A stretch of DNA of 64,000 nucleotides from Chimaeribacter californicus. Lineage in GTDB: Bacteria > Pseudomonadota > Gammaproteobacteria > Enterobacterales > Enterobacteriaceae. The notes below the pieces were generated by a model. It was not told the DNA's origin and searched no databases. It saw only the letters and a list, made by a program, of their open reading frames with translations. Within the stretch, counting starts at the first letter, position 1, and each line of letters begins with the position of its first letter. The stretch is taken from the NCBI RefSeq assembly GCF_002858675.1, contig NZ_PJZF01000005.1, positions 186,001 to 250,000 of the forward strand. The letters run 5' to 3'. Positions 46,158 to 55,088 of this stretch are shown in pieces. Position numbers and translations under genes: made by a program.

Positions 46158-48776
46158 ATGGGTGTCACCGTGTCAGCAAAAAAATTCTCCCGCCTCTTCT
46201 CTGCCGGCGTCTGGGTGGTCTGCCTGGTGAGTGTCAGGAATAGCCAGGCGGCGGCCGATGTGGAGTTCAATGAGCAGTTTCTTTACAACACCGGGTCACC
46301 GGTCGAACTGAGCCGCTTTGCGCGTGGGAACCCCGTGTTGCCGGGCACTTACCCAGTCACTCTCCAGCTTAATAACGTGCCTAAAATGACCGGGGATGTG
46401 ACGTTTCTGGAGAACGGCACCCCGGTCGCCACGCCCTGCCTGACGTTGCGCCAGCTGATGCAGCTGGGCATCCAAACTGACGACCTGCTGCCGGCGCTGG
46501 AGGCGGAAAACAGCGCCGAGCCGCTGGAGCAGCGCTGCCTTGACCTCACACGCTACTACAGCACCGCGCAGCTGATTTACGACCCTTCCGCCCAGGTGCT
46601 GGACGTCAGCCTGCCGCAGATTTACGTGCTGCAACAACCGGCGGGCTATATCGACCCGGCGCTGTGGGATTACGGCATCCCGGCGGCGATGCTCTCTTAC
46701 GATCTGAACGCCTACCAGAGCGTGAATGAGAATGACCGCAGTGAATCCGCTTATGCCGGGTTGCGTTTCGGCGGCAACCTCGGGGCGTGGCGTTTCCGCG
46801 CCCGGGGCAACCTGGACTGGGACAGCGACAGCGGCACCGACTACGACAGCCACGACATCTACCTGCAACGGGACATCCCCAGCCTGAAAGCGCAATTTCT
46901 GGTGGGCGATGCCTACACCCGCGGCGACACCTTTGGCGCGGTGAGCCTGCGCGGCATCCGGCTCTATAACGATGACCGGATGCAGCCGCGCGGCCTCTCC
47001 AGCTTTACCCCGGTGGTGCGCGGGGTCGCCCGCACCAACGCCAAAGTCACCGTCATGCAGGACGGCAACAAGGTGTATGAAACCACCGTGCCGCCCGGCG
47101 CGTTTGAAATTACCGATCTCTCCACCGCCAGCTACGGGCAGGATCTGGACGTCACCGTCGAAGAGGCGGACGGCAGCAAAAACAGCTTCTCGATCCCTTG
47201 CGCCTCCGTGACCCAGATGCTGCGGCCGGGCGCGTCCCGCTGGGATATCGGCCTCGGCCAGTACAATGGCGATGACCTGTCAGCGCGCCCGTGGGTGATG
47301 ATCGCCAACGGCTACTACGGCTTCAATAACACCTTCACCGGCTATGCCGGGGTGGAATACCTGGACATCGGCTACGCTTCCGGCCTGCTGGGCGTGGCGA
47401 TGAACACCCGCTTCGGGGCGATCGCCTTTGACGTGACCCACTCCTACCTGCGTGACCCGGAGGTGGCTGACGAAACGTTGCAGGGGCAGAGTTACCGCCT
47501 GTCGTACAACAAAACCCTCAGCAGCACGGACACCTCGTTTAACTTCGCGGCCTACCGCTTTTCCACCGAACACTATATGACCCTCTCGGATGCCGCCTCC
47601 CTGCACGGCGACACCGAAGTGAACGGGGACTACAACCAATACCAGCGGATGAAAAACCAGATCCAGCTCAACATCAGCCAGCCGGTGCGCATCAACGACA
47701 CCGATTACGGCTCGCTCTACCTGACGGGCAGCTGGGAGGATTACTGGGGGGTGAAAGATGAGCCGACCTCACAATTCTCCGCCGGTTACAGCAATAGCTT
47801 CCGCTGGGGCAGCTACAGCATTTCCGTGCAACGCACCTATGACGAGCTGGGCGTCAAAGATGACAGCGTCTACCTCAACCTGACCCTGCCGCTGGAGAAC
47901 TTCAGCCCCAGCGGCAAAGCGCCGGGCGGGTTCTCCACGCTCAATGCCGGGATGACCCTCAACCGCGACGGCAGCAGCAACGCCAGCCTCTCGGCCAACG
48001 GCAACAGTGAGGATAACCGCTTCAACTACAGCGTCAGCACCAGTTACAACCGCACCGATGAGCAATCCCTGGCGGACATCAGCGGGTACGGCACCTACAA
48101 CAGCGCCTATGGCCCGCTGAGTGCCTCCGCGTCAGTAAGCGACGAGGCAGACCGCCAATACTCCCTGAGCTACAGCGGCGGCATGGTGCTGCACGGCGAT
48201 GGCCTGACGCTGGCCCCGGCCGGCATCAACGACAACGAAACCCTGGCGCTGGTGCATGCCAGCGGCGCGGAAGGGGCCGGGGTGGCCTCGATGGGGCGCA
48301 TCAATAGCGACGGTTACGCGGTGAACACCGGCCTGAGCGCCTACCGCGAAAACACCATCGCGCTGGACATCGGCACCCTGACGCGGGATGTGGAGATCAA
48401 AAACACCAGTACCCTCGCCATTCCGGCGGGCGGCGCGGTGGTGAAAGTCAATTTTGAAACCAACGATGAGCGCTCGGTGCTGCTGGCCCTGACGCGTACC
48501 GATCGGGGCTTCATCCCGCTGGCGGCGGACGTGCTGCTTAATGGCCGCTCCGTGGGCGTGGTCGGGCAGGCGGGGCAGGCGTTTGTGCGCGGCATCCCGG
48601 ACAGCGGCGTATTGCAGGTGGCCTGGGGCAGCGGGGCTGACCAGCGCTGCCGGGTGAATTACCAGCTTTCAGCCGCCACGCCGGTGGTGGCAGGCAGCCT
48701 CTCGCTCGGCGAGCAGCCCTGCGTAATGGAAACAAAAAGTGCAAGGGAAGCAGGCCATACCGCCACGGCGAAATAA
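46158..48776 (+). CDS. Fimbrial outer-membrane usher
   Basis: FimD/PapC-family usher of 872 residues that secretes and assembles the fimbria across the outer membrane. After a signal peptide it has the N-terminal chaperone-binding domain (VEFNEQFLYNTG, LRQLMQLGIQTDDL), the large 24-strand barrel with central plug (RGVARTNAKVTVMQDGNKVYETTVPPGAFEITDL) and two C-terminal plug-like domains (GRSVGVVGQAGQAFVRGIPDSGVL). The ATG at 46158 and a GTG four codons later are both possible starts. Confidence 0.94.
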   Translation: MGVTVSAKKFSRLFSAGVWVVCLVSVRNSQAAADVEFNEQFLYNTGSPVELSRFARGNPVLPGTYPVTLQLNNVPKMTGDVTFLENGTPVATPCLTLRQLMQLGIQTDDLLPALEAENSAEPLEQRCLDLTRYYSTAQLIYDPSAQVLDVSLPQIYVLQQPAGYIDPALWDYGIPAAMLSYDLNAYQSVNENDRSESAYAGLRFGGNLGAWRFRARGNLDWDSDSGTDYDSHDIYLQRDIPSLKAQFLVGDAYTRGDTFGAVSLRGIRLYNDDRMQPRGLSSFTPVVRGVARTNAKVTVMQDGNKVYETTVPPGAFEITDLSTASYGQDLDVTVEEADGSKNSFSIPCASVTQMLRPGASRWDIGLGQYNGDDLSARPWVMIANGYYGFNNTFTGYAGVEYLDIGYASGLLGVAMNTRFGAIAFDVTHSYLRDPEVADETLQGQSYRLSYNKTLSSTDTSFNFAAYRFSTEHYMTLSDAASLHGDTEVNGDYNQYQRMKNQIQLNISQPVRINDTDYGSLYLTGSWEDYWGVKDEPTSQFSAGYSNSFRWGSYSISVQRTYDELGVKDDSVYLNLTLPLENFSPSGKAPGGFSTLNAGMTLNRDGSSNASLSANGNSEDNRFNYSVSTSYNRTDEQSLADISGYGTYNSAYGPLSASASVSDEADRQYSLSYSGGMVLHGDGLTLAPAGINDNETLALVHASGAEGAGVASMGRINSDGYAVNTGLSAYRENTIALDIGTLTRDVEIKNTSTLAIPAGGAVVKVNFETNDERSVLLALTRTDRGFIPLAADVLLNGRSVGVVGQAGQAFVRGIPDSGVLQVAWGSGADQRCRVNYQLSAATPVVAGSLSLGEQPCVMETKSAREAGHTATAK

Positions 48777-48829
48777 CCTGCTGGGTGAGTCTGCACGGTA
48801 AGAGCAATCAGAAAACAGGAACGAGGATA

Positions 48830-49408
48830 ATGAAGAAAATACACAGAGCGTGCCGGGCGGTGCCGCTGGCGCTGTTGGTGACCGGCGGCCTGGCCCAGGC
48901 CCAGGATGTGGAGGTGGTGTTCAAGGCCAATATCATGGAGACCACCTGTGAGATGAAAATCACCGGCGGTACCGGCGACGGCCTGAATAACACCCTGAAA
49001 ATCGGCCCCGGCGGCAAAGTAGGGCTGGATAAATTGATCGCGGGAAATACGGATGCCGCCGCCACCTTTACGCTGGATATTGTGGGGTGCCCCGGCAGCC
49101 TGAAAAGCCTGAAAACCTCGGTGAATGGTGCCGCAAGTGGTTACCTTGCCACCGCCATCAGGAATAACGTTGCGGTCGGTGAAGGCGGCGCAGACTATGT
49201 CGGCGTGAGCATCGCCCGCACCAGCGCCCCGGATAAACCCTTCACAATCAACTCCCTCAATGACGGGGAACGCCTGGTCTGGACTGATGCTGAAATCAAA
49301 CAGGACAAAAAGGTTAACCTCACGGCCCGCCTGACGGAAACGCAAGCCAATAGGGCGACCACCGGCCAATTCAGCGCGATGGCGACCTTCGCGTTTACTT
49401 ATGAATAA
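48830..49408 (+). CDS. Fimbrial minor subunit 1
   Basis: Pilin-type protein of 192 residues with a signal peptide (KIHRACRAVPLALLVTGGLAQA). The early Cys (ETTCEMKITGG) and mid-chain Cys (IVGCPGSL) form the pilin disulfide, and the C-terminal strand ends MATFAFTYE. Probably an adaptor or minor shaft subunit; which one cannot be told from sequence. ACGAGG precedes the ATG. It is the first of four genes after the usher. Confidence 0.85.
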   Translation: MKKIHRACRAVPLALLVTGGLAQAQDVEVVFKANIMETTCEMKITGGTGDGLNNTLKIGPGGKVGLDKLIAGNTDAAATFTLDIVGCPGSLKSLKTSVNGAASGYLATAIRNNVAVGEGGADYVGVSIARTSAPDKPFTINSLNDGERLVWTDAEIKQDKKVNLTARLTETQANRATTGQFSAMATFAFTYE

Positions 49409-49424
49409 TGTCACGGGAGAGACT

Positions 49425-49985
49425 ATGAAAAACATCAGCATACTCGTCAGCGCCGGGATCTTCTGCCTGGGGCTCGCCGCGCCCGCCCTGGCGGGCACCG
49501 ACAACGTCAAAATGACGTTTGAATCGGTGATTGAGGCCGGCACCTGCACCGCACAGATCCAGAACGGCGCAGGTACAGCCATCAGCGAGCTTAACTTCGG
49601 CGACGTGTATAAATCCGATCTGTCGGCCAATAGCCGGGTGGAGCCGTTCAAACTGGTCTTCAGCGGGTGCAGCGGCGTGGTGAAAGCGAACTATACCGCC
49701 AAACCGAGCGCCGGTTCCGGCTGCTCCGGCCCAGGTGCCGATGGCCCGTCGTTCAGCGGCACCGGCACGGCGACAGCGGTGGCGGTTGAGTTGTGGAAAG
49801 GGGACGCGGGCGACGGCACCGCCCTGGCGTGCAACACCCTGCCGCCACAAAATGTGAGAATTTCCGGCGGCGGGGCCTCGGTGAGCATGAACGCCCGGAT
49901 GGTGATCGCCTATCAGCGCACCATTGCGGATGTGGTGGCGGGGGATACCAGCATTCCCGTTACCTTTGCCGTGACCTATGAATAA
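49425..49985 (+). CDS. Fimbrial minor subunit 2
   Basis: Pilin-type protein of 186 residues. A signal peptide (KNISILVSAGIFCLGLAAPALA) is followed by the Cys pair region EAGTCTAQIQ and LVFSGCSGV, and the C-terminal donor strand VTFAVTYE. Two extra cysteines occur (SGSGCSGPG and ALACNTLPP), probably a second disulfide. A GGGAGA lies six bases before the ATG at 49425. It starts 16 bp after the preceding gene, so it is in the same operon. Confidence 0.85.
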   Translation: MKNISILVSAGIFCLGLAAPALAGTDNVKMTFESVIEAGTCTAQIQNGAGTAISELNFGDVYKSDLSANSRVEPFKLVFSGCSGVVKANYTAKPSAGSGCSGPGADGPSFSGTGTATAVAVELWKGDAGDGTALACNTLPPQNVRISGGGASVSMNARMVIAYQRTIADVVAGDTSIPVTFAVTYE

Positions 49986-50015
49986 TTCACGCTAACCAGC
50001 ATAGCGAGCCATGAC

Positions 50016-50597
50016 GTGAAACGACCTCTCTTTTCGGTGTGCCGGCTGCTGCTGCTGGCGACCCTTAACGCGCCCGCCGCGTTTGCTGCCGACCCAAACG
50101 CGGCGGATCTGGCCATTACCGCGCAGATACGGGATAACACCTGCACCATCCGCCTGGACAATAACGGCTATGTGCGGCTGCCGGTTATTCACCGCACTGA
50201 ACTGGTGGACGGCGACGGCAACCCGCGGCTCAGCCCCACTGACAACAGCGGCGGGAAGGCGTTTCGTATCACGGTGACCGACTGCATGGAAAACGCCGGG
50301 GGCGGGGCAACCGGCCTGCATTTCGCCTTCAGCCCCTACGCCTTGCCGGTGCAAAACCAGGTGTTTCCCAATGAAACCGCGCCCGCTGACGGCGGCGCGC
50401 AGGGAGTGGGGATGGTGGTCTTCTCCCGCCGGCACGGCACCAATGTGTTGAATACGGACGGCAGTTCTGACGTGGTGTTCCCCAGCGAGGGCAACATGCT
50501 CAAGGATTACCTGTTCACCGTGCGCTATCAGGGGATGGGGCCGGTGACCAGCGGCCTGGTCACCAGCCGGGTACGGGTAGACGTGACCTATGACTAA
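50016..50597 (+). CDS. Fimbrial minor subunit 3
   Basis: Pilin-type protein of 193 residues that must start at the GTG at 50016; an overlapping ATG at 50011 is out of frame and terminates at once. The signal peptide (KRPLFSVCRLLLLATLNAPAAFA) precedes the Cys pair RDNTCTIRLD and VTDCMENAG, and the chain ends VRVDVTYD. It probably acts near the tip, since the adhesin gene follows 11 bp downstream. Confidence 0.85.
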   Translation: MKRPLFSVCRLLLLATLNAPAAFAADPNAADLAITAQIRDNTCTIRLDNNGYVRLPVIHRTELVDGDGNPRLSPTDNSGGKAFRITVTDCMENAGGGATGLHFAFSPYALPVQNQVFPNETAPADGGAQGVGMVVFSRRHGTNVLNTDGSSDVVFPSEGNMLKDYLFTVRYQGMGPVTSGLVTSRVRVDVTYD

Positions 50598-50608
50598 AGG
50601 AAGACGCG

Positions 50609-51676
50609 ATGAATCGGTTTAACTCTCGGGCTTGTTTGCTGGCGCTGTTGCCGCTGTTAACCCCGGCAGCATGGGCGGCGCGGGATTGCTATTTTACCCG
50701 AAGCGATGTGCTGGTGGACGGCGCCTACGTGAACTTAACGCCCACCGGCAGGGTAAGCGACGACACATTACTGGCTAAAGATTTGAAGGCGCAGTACATC
50801 GGGGAGTTCAGGTCACACTGTGAGGTCGGTAATGACGGGCAAAACCTGTGGGGGATAATTAACTCCGGTAACACCGGCTACCGGTGGCATGACCCAGGCG
50901 CCCTGTTTCCTACCAATATCCCCGGCATTCGTTACAGCGTGCATGTTAAGCTCCGTCCAAAGCCCAGCTTAGCGGATGGCTATCTGCCCAGCAGCACCAG
51001 CTATACCCAGGTCGCCGCCATCGGCGATGGCGAGGACGGCGAGGGCAGCGCGTTGGATGGCGGGGACTGGGATATCTATCTGGATTTCTACCAGACGGAG
51101 GAATATACCGGCAACCAGGGGCAGAGCGTTGTGCACCCCCGCGATGACATTATACTCGGACAGTACCGCCTGGGGGGAAGTGGGCATAACAGCAACATCG
51201 TCTCGATTTCTATTAATAAAAACAGCTTTGCTATGGATATTACGGCCCCCACCTGCACCAGCGCGATAGCCAACGGGACGAAAGAGAATACGGTGGATTT
51301 CGGCAACGTCAATTTCAACGATTTTGAAGGCAACCGGGTGCCGAAAAAGAATTTCACCATCAAGCTGAGCAACTGTTCATTGGTGAGCGGCGTGACCACC
51401 AAACTCACCGCCGTGAACGTCAGCAGTGACGGCAACATGCTGGCTAACGACCTGACCAGCGGGCAGGGCACCGCCGCCGGGGCGGGGGTACAAATCCGCG
51501 ATGTAAACAGCAATACCCTGCGCCCCAATGACGGGTATTCCACCTCCACCGTCAGCGGCCTGTCCATGCCCGGCACGGTGGTGCTCAACTATTCCGCAGA
51601 GTTGCGCACCGACGGTACGGCGCGCAAGGCCGGGGCATTTCAGTCCACCGGCGTGTTCACCATGACCTATAAATAA
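50609..51676 (+). CDS. Fimbrial tip adhesin (two-domain)
   Basis: The largest subunit at 355 residues, with a signal peptide, an N-terminal domain of about 180 residues unlike a pilin (RDCYFTRSDVLVDGAYVNLTP onward, probable receptor-binding lectin) and a C-terminal pilin domain. The pilin domain begins near MDITAPTCTSAIAN, has LSNCSLVSG as Cys partner, and ends TGVFTMTYK. Two-domain layout and last position in the operon are typical of FimH-like tip adhesins. The receptor cannot be inferred. Confidence 0.85.
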   Translation: MNRFNSRACLLALLPLLTPAAWAARDCYFTRSDVLVDGAYVNLTPTGRVSDDTLLAKDLKAQYIGEFRSHCEVGNDGQNLWGIINSGNTGYRWHDPGALFPTNIPGIRYSVHVKLRPKPSLADGYLPSSTSYTQVAAIGDGEDGEGSALDGGDWDIYLDFYQTEEYTGNQGQSVVHPRDDIILGQYRLGGSGHNSNIVSISINKNSFAMDITAPTCTSAIANGTKENTVDFGNVNFNDFEGNRVPKKNFTIKLSNCSLVSGVTTKLTAVNVSSDGNMLANDLTSGQGTAAGAGVQIRDVNSNTLRPNDGYSTSTVSGLSMPGTVVLNYSAELRTDGTARKAGAFQSTGVFTMTYK

Positions 51677-51677
51677 T

Positions 51678-51703
51678 GGCCGCCGCCTTTCAAGGCGGCG
51701 GCC
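51678..51703. terminator. Hairpin after the fimbrial operon
   Basis: Near-perfect 11-bp stem (GGCCGCCGCCT/AGGCGGCGGCC) immediately after the adhesin stop. There is no T run, so termination may be partial. Confidence 0.5.
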
Positions 51704-51935
51704 CGTTAAATTCCTTCGCCTTGTATGTAATGGTCGCATGGTGGTCAGCTACCACTATATGAAGCGGAGTGAGCCAGTCCTTCGCCCCAAGGTGAAACCT
51801 TGCTTAGCAGCTTATGGCCTTCCGCTTGGATATCTGCCTGCTCTTAGACGGTATCCATGGTCGACTAAAAACCAAATGGGTTAAAAACGACGTCAATAAG
51901 ACGATTTGTTATAGAAACTGCTTTTTTAAAAAACA
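51704..51935. other. Unassigned sequence between the fimbrial operon and the metal cassette
   Basis: About 230 bp, more AT-rich than its surroundings, with no open frame, tRNA or recognised repeat. It contains only a short dyad (GTGGT/ACCAC near 51740-51755). It lies downstream of both flanking genes and may be the scar of the insertion that brought in the metal-resistance genes. Confidence 0.4.
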
Positions 51936-52394
51936 TTAATGCGAATGACTGCCTGCAAGATGGCCTGTTGTCATCACTGACGACACATGCTCCAGCTCTT
52001 CTGCCTGCTCCAGCTCACGTAGGATCCCACAGTCGCGGGTCGCCCGGTTTGCGTTGCAGTGACTCCGAAGTTCGTTCAGTTGCTTCTCCAGCATATTCAG
52101 CTCGCAAATGCGGGTCTGTACATGGCGCAGGTGCTCGTCTATCAGGGCATTCACTGTTCTGCAGTCAGCATCAGGTTGACTGCGCGCCCGAAGCAGAACC
52201 CGGATTTCATCATGCGTCATATCGAGCGTCCGGCAGCGCCTGATAAACATTAATCGCTCCAGATGCGCGCTGTCATAGTGCCGGTAATTATTTGTCTGGT
52301 CCCGTATCGCTGGCTGTAATAATCCTTCACGTTCGTAATAACGCACCGTTTCAACAAGACATCCTGCCTGCCGTGCCAGCTCGCCAATTTTCAT
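51936..52394 (-). CDS. cadR: Cd(II)/Pb(II)-responsive MerR-family regulator (CadR/PbrR type)
   Basis: MerR-family activator of 152 residues. The N-terminal helix-turn-helix (MKIGELARQAGCLVETVRYYEREGLL) is followed by the dimerisation helix. Metal-binding cysteines at 78 (DADCRTV), 113 (LRSHCNAN) and 122 (RDCGIL) match the three-cysteine Cd/Pb site of CadR and PbrR, and the C-terminus is His-rich (GSHSH). It is divergent from the P-type ATPase gene and would twist its 19-bp-spaced promoter into activity when metal binds. CadR and PbrR are hard to separate by sequence alone. Confidence 0.92.
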   Translation of the reverse strand: MKIGELARQAGCLVETVRYYEREGLLQPAIRDQTNNYRHYDSAHLERLMFIRRCRTLDMTHDEIRVLLRARSQPDADCRTVNALIDEHLRHVQTRICELNMLEKQLNELRSHCNANRATRDCGILRELEQAEELEHVSSVMTTGHLAGSHSH

Positions 52395-52412
52395 GTTTCA
52401 CCTCATTCATGC

Positions 52413-52443
52413 TTGACCCTGTAGTTACTTCAGGGTCTTTAAT
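52413..52443 (+). promoter_or_regulatory. MerR-type promoter/operator of the metal ATPase gene
   Basis: The -35 TTGACC and -10 TTTAAT are separated by 19 bp, longer than the normal 17. The dyad ACCCTG-N9-CAGGGT lies in the spacer. This layout is diagnostic of MerR-family activation and resembles pbrA/cadA promoters. Confidence 0.8.
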
Positions 52444-52473
52444 GCCAGTATAAGTGATGAACAGGACAAAAAC

Positions 52474-54792
52474 ATGAGTGACTGCTGCAGTAACAGTAAA
52501 TGTGGAACGACCGCATCCGGTAAAAGCTCGCCTGTAAAAGGCATAGTCGCCCTGCGCTCAGAAATTCCGGAGAAGGGGAGCAGACCAGAAAGCAAAGCCG
52601 CCACTGACTGTTGCAGTGGTACAGGCTGCTGCGCGACAAAAGCGGTAAACCTGTCGGCTAAAGATGCCGCCGGGGATGAGCTTCAGACGCAGCAGACTAC
52701 TGCTGAAGGGGTACGTACCAACATCCGCATTATGCAGATGGACTGCCCCGTTGAAGAGGGCATGATACGCAAAAAGCTGGACGGCATGCCCGAAGTCAAA
52801 GAGCTGGATTTTAACCTGATGCAGCGCGTGCTGACAGTAGTCCATACCCCTGATGCCCTGGAGCCGGTTCTGGCTGCCATTCGCTCGCTGGGCTTTGAAC
52901 CCGAACTGCCTGACAGCAGTGGCCGGCATGCGATAACGGAAGAAAAGAAAAAACCCTGGTGGCCGCTGGCGCTGGCCGGCGTAGCGGCGGTAGCCGCTGA
53001 GGCCATGCACTGGGGCGGTATGCCGGAGTGGGCGGAGGCCGCGCTGGCTCTGATTGCCGTAGCCGCCTGTGGTCTGACAACCTATAAAAAAGGCTGGATA
53101 GCGCTGCGTAACGGTAACTTAAACATCAATGCCTTGATGAGTATTGCCGTGACCGGTGCTTTGGCGCTCGGGCAGTGGCCGGAAGCCGCCATGGTGATGG
53201 TGCTGTTCACGATTGCAGAGCTGATTGAGGCCAGGTCTCTTGACCGCGCCCGTAATGCTATAGGCTCCCTGATGAAGCTGACGCCGGATACGGCTACGGT
53301 TCAGCAGCCGGACGGCTCCTGGAAAGAAACCGATGCAAAATCTGTTTCTCTGGACAGCGTGGTCAGGGTCCGGCCCGGCGAGCGTATTGCGCTTGACGGC
53401 ACCGTTATCCGGGGCCGCACCTCCATTAACCAGGCACCCATTACCGGGGAAAGTCTGCCGGTAGAAAAAGGTGAAGGGGACCCGGTATTTGCCGGCACGG
53501 TTAACGGCTCGGGCGGTTTTGACTATCGGGTGACGGCTGCTGCCGGGAACACCACGCTGGCGCGTATCATTCATGCCGTAGAGGAGGCTCAGGGAGCGAA
53601 AGCCCCTACGCAACGCTTTGTAGACCGCTTTTCACGTATCTATACGCCTGTCGTGTTTGCCATTGCGGTTGCGGTTGCGGTTCTTCCGCCTCTGATTGCC
53701 GGGGCGAGCTGGCAGGAATGGATTTATAAGGCGCTGGTCATGCTGGTTATCGCCTGTCCCTGCGCGCTCGTGATTTCCACCCCGGTCACCATTGTCAGCG
53801 GTCTGACGTCTGCGGCCCGCAGGGGGATCCTGATTAAAGGCGGTGTTTACCTGGAGGAAGGCCGCCGGCTCAAATGGCTGGCGCTCGATAAGACCGGTAC
53901 GCTTACTCATGGTAAGCCGGTGCAGACAGATGTGGTGATGTATACCGGAGTAACGGAAGAAGAAGGCCGCGGGCTGGCTGCCAGCCTGGCGGGTTACTCC
54001 GATCACCCGGTTTCGCAGGCCGTGACGGCCGGGGCAAAAGGTACGCAACGGTATACCGTGGACAATTTTGAAGCCCTGCCCGGGCGCGGCGTGAGAGGGG
54101 GGATCAACGGAAAAACCTACCGCCTTGGAAACCTGAGGCTGACGGAAGACACGTTAGTCTGCCCGCCTGCTGTAAAAGCGACGCTTGCCGGGCTGGAAGC
54201 GCAGGGAAAAACCGTTGTCATGCTCAGTGATGAGAGGCAGGTACTCGGGCTGTTTGCCGTAGCTGATACGGTCAAAGAGAGCAGCCGGGCAGCAATAAAA
54301 GCACTGCATAGCCTCGGTGTCAGCACGGTTATGCTCACCGGAGACAATGCGCATACCGCCAGCGCGATCGCTGGTCAGGTCGGTATCGATGAGGCCCGGG
54401 GCGACCAGTTGCCGGAAGACAAACTTCGCGCCATAGAGGCGTTTGCTGTTCAGGGCACCACGGGCATGGTGGGGGATGGCATTAATGATGCCCCGGCTTT
54501 GGCCCGTGCTGATATCGGCTTCGCTATGGGGGCTATGGGCACCGATACCGCAATTGAAACCGCTGATGTGGCGCTGATGGATGATGACCTGCGGAAAATC
54601 CCTGCCTTTGTCCGGCTATCCCGGCAGACTTACAGCGTTCTGGTTCAGAATATTGTTATGGCGATCGGAATCAAGGCGGTGTTCCTGGCTTTGACAATTG
54701 CAGGCATGGGCACCATGTGGATGGCCGTGTTTGCTGACGTGGGCGCAAGTCTGCTTGTCGTGGCAAACGGCCTGCGCCTGTTGCGTAAATAG
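52474..54792 (+). CDS. cadA: Cd/Pb/Zn-exporting P1B-type ATPase (CadA/ZntA/PbrA family)
   Basis: Inner-membrane pump of 772 residues exporting soft divalent metals. Membrane helices begin near residue 163, the CPC metal site is at 428-430 (ACPCALVIS), the phosphorylated Asp is 472 (LDKTGTLTHG), the P1B-specific HP locus is SDHPVSQAV, and the hinge is VGDGINDAPALA. The first 60 residues hold seven cysteines in clusters (CC at 4-5, C10, CC at 46-47 and 52-53). The HMA domain that follows keeps only one Cys (MDCPVEE) instead of CxxC. The regulator type suggests cadmium and/or lead as substrate. Confidence 0.94.
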   Translation: MSDCCSNSKCGTTASGKSSPVKGIVALRSEIPEKGSRPESKAATDCCSGTGCCATKAVNLSAKDAAGDELQTQQTTAEGVRTNIRIMQMDCPVEEGMIRKKLDGMPEVKELDFNLMQRVLTVVHTPDALEPVLAAIRSLGFEPELPDSSGRHAITEEKKKPWWPLALAGVAAVAAEAMHWGGMPEWAEAALALIAVAACGLTTYKKGWIALRNGNLNINALMSIAVTGALALGQWPEAAMVMVLFTIAELIEARSLDRARNAIGSLMKLTPDTATVQQPDGSWKETDAKSVSLDSVVRVRPGERIALDGTVIRGRTSINQAPITGESLPVEKGEGDPVFAGTVNGSGGFDYRVTAAAGNTTLARIIHAVEEAQGAKAPTQRFVDRFSRIYTPVVFAIAVAVAVLPPLIAGASWQEWIYKALVMLVIACPCALVISTPVTIVSGLTSAARRGILIKGGVYLEEGRRLKWLALDKTGTLTHGKPVQTDVVMYTGVTEEEGRGLAASLAGYSDHPVSQAVTAGAKGTQRYTVDNFEALPGRGVRGGINGKTYRLGNLRLTEDTLVCPPAVKATLAGLEAQGKTVVMLSDERQVLGLFAVADTVKESSRAAIKALHSLGVSTVMLTGDNAHTASAIAGQVGIDEARGDQLPEDKLRAIEAFAVQGTTGMVGDGINDAPALARADIGFAMGAMGTDTAIETADVALMDDDLRKIPAFVRLSRQTYSVLVQNIVMAIGIKAVFLALTIAGMGTMWMAVFADVGASLLVVANGLRLLRK

Positions 54793-54804
54793 CTGGTTAC
54801 TTTG

Positions 54805-54829
54805 TTGCCCGTTAATTGATGGCGGGCAA
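54805..54829 (+). terminator. Hairpin after the metal ATPase gene
   Basis: Stem TTGCCCG/CGGGCAA around an 11-nt loop, without a T run; a possible weak terminator. The next ~260 bp to ybgA shows no feature beyond an AT-rich stretch (54940-55020) that probably carries the ybgA promoter. Confidence 0.5.
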
Positions 54830-55088
54830 TGCCGGCTTGACGAGCCAAATTACTTGTATTTCATGCCCAGCCGCGCGGTACTGCGAGTGCGCAGCCGCAG
54901 GCAAGCTACGGGAGCGTTTCCACAGATATTGAAGAGGAAATAGCTTGATTTAACACGGCAGCTGATAATTTTTTGCCCGCTAACCTGTACAATTTTCCCT
55001 GTTTGTATAAATTACCCCTCCCTGGGTACGCGGTTTGAGTACCTTTCTTCTACACTTACTTCATCATGTACAACATCCGGGAGTTGCC

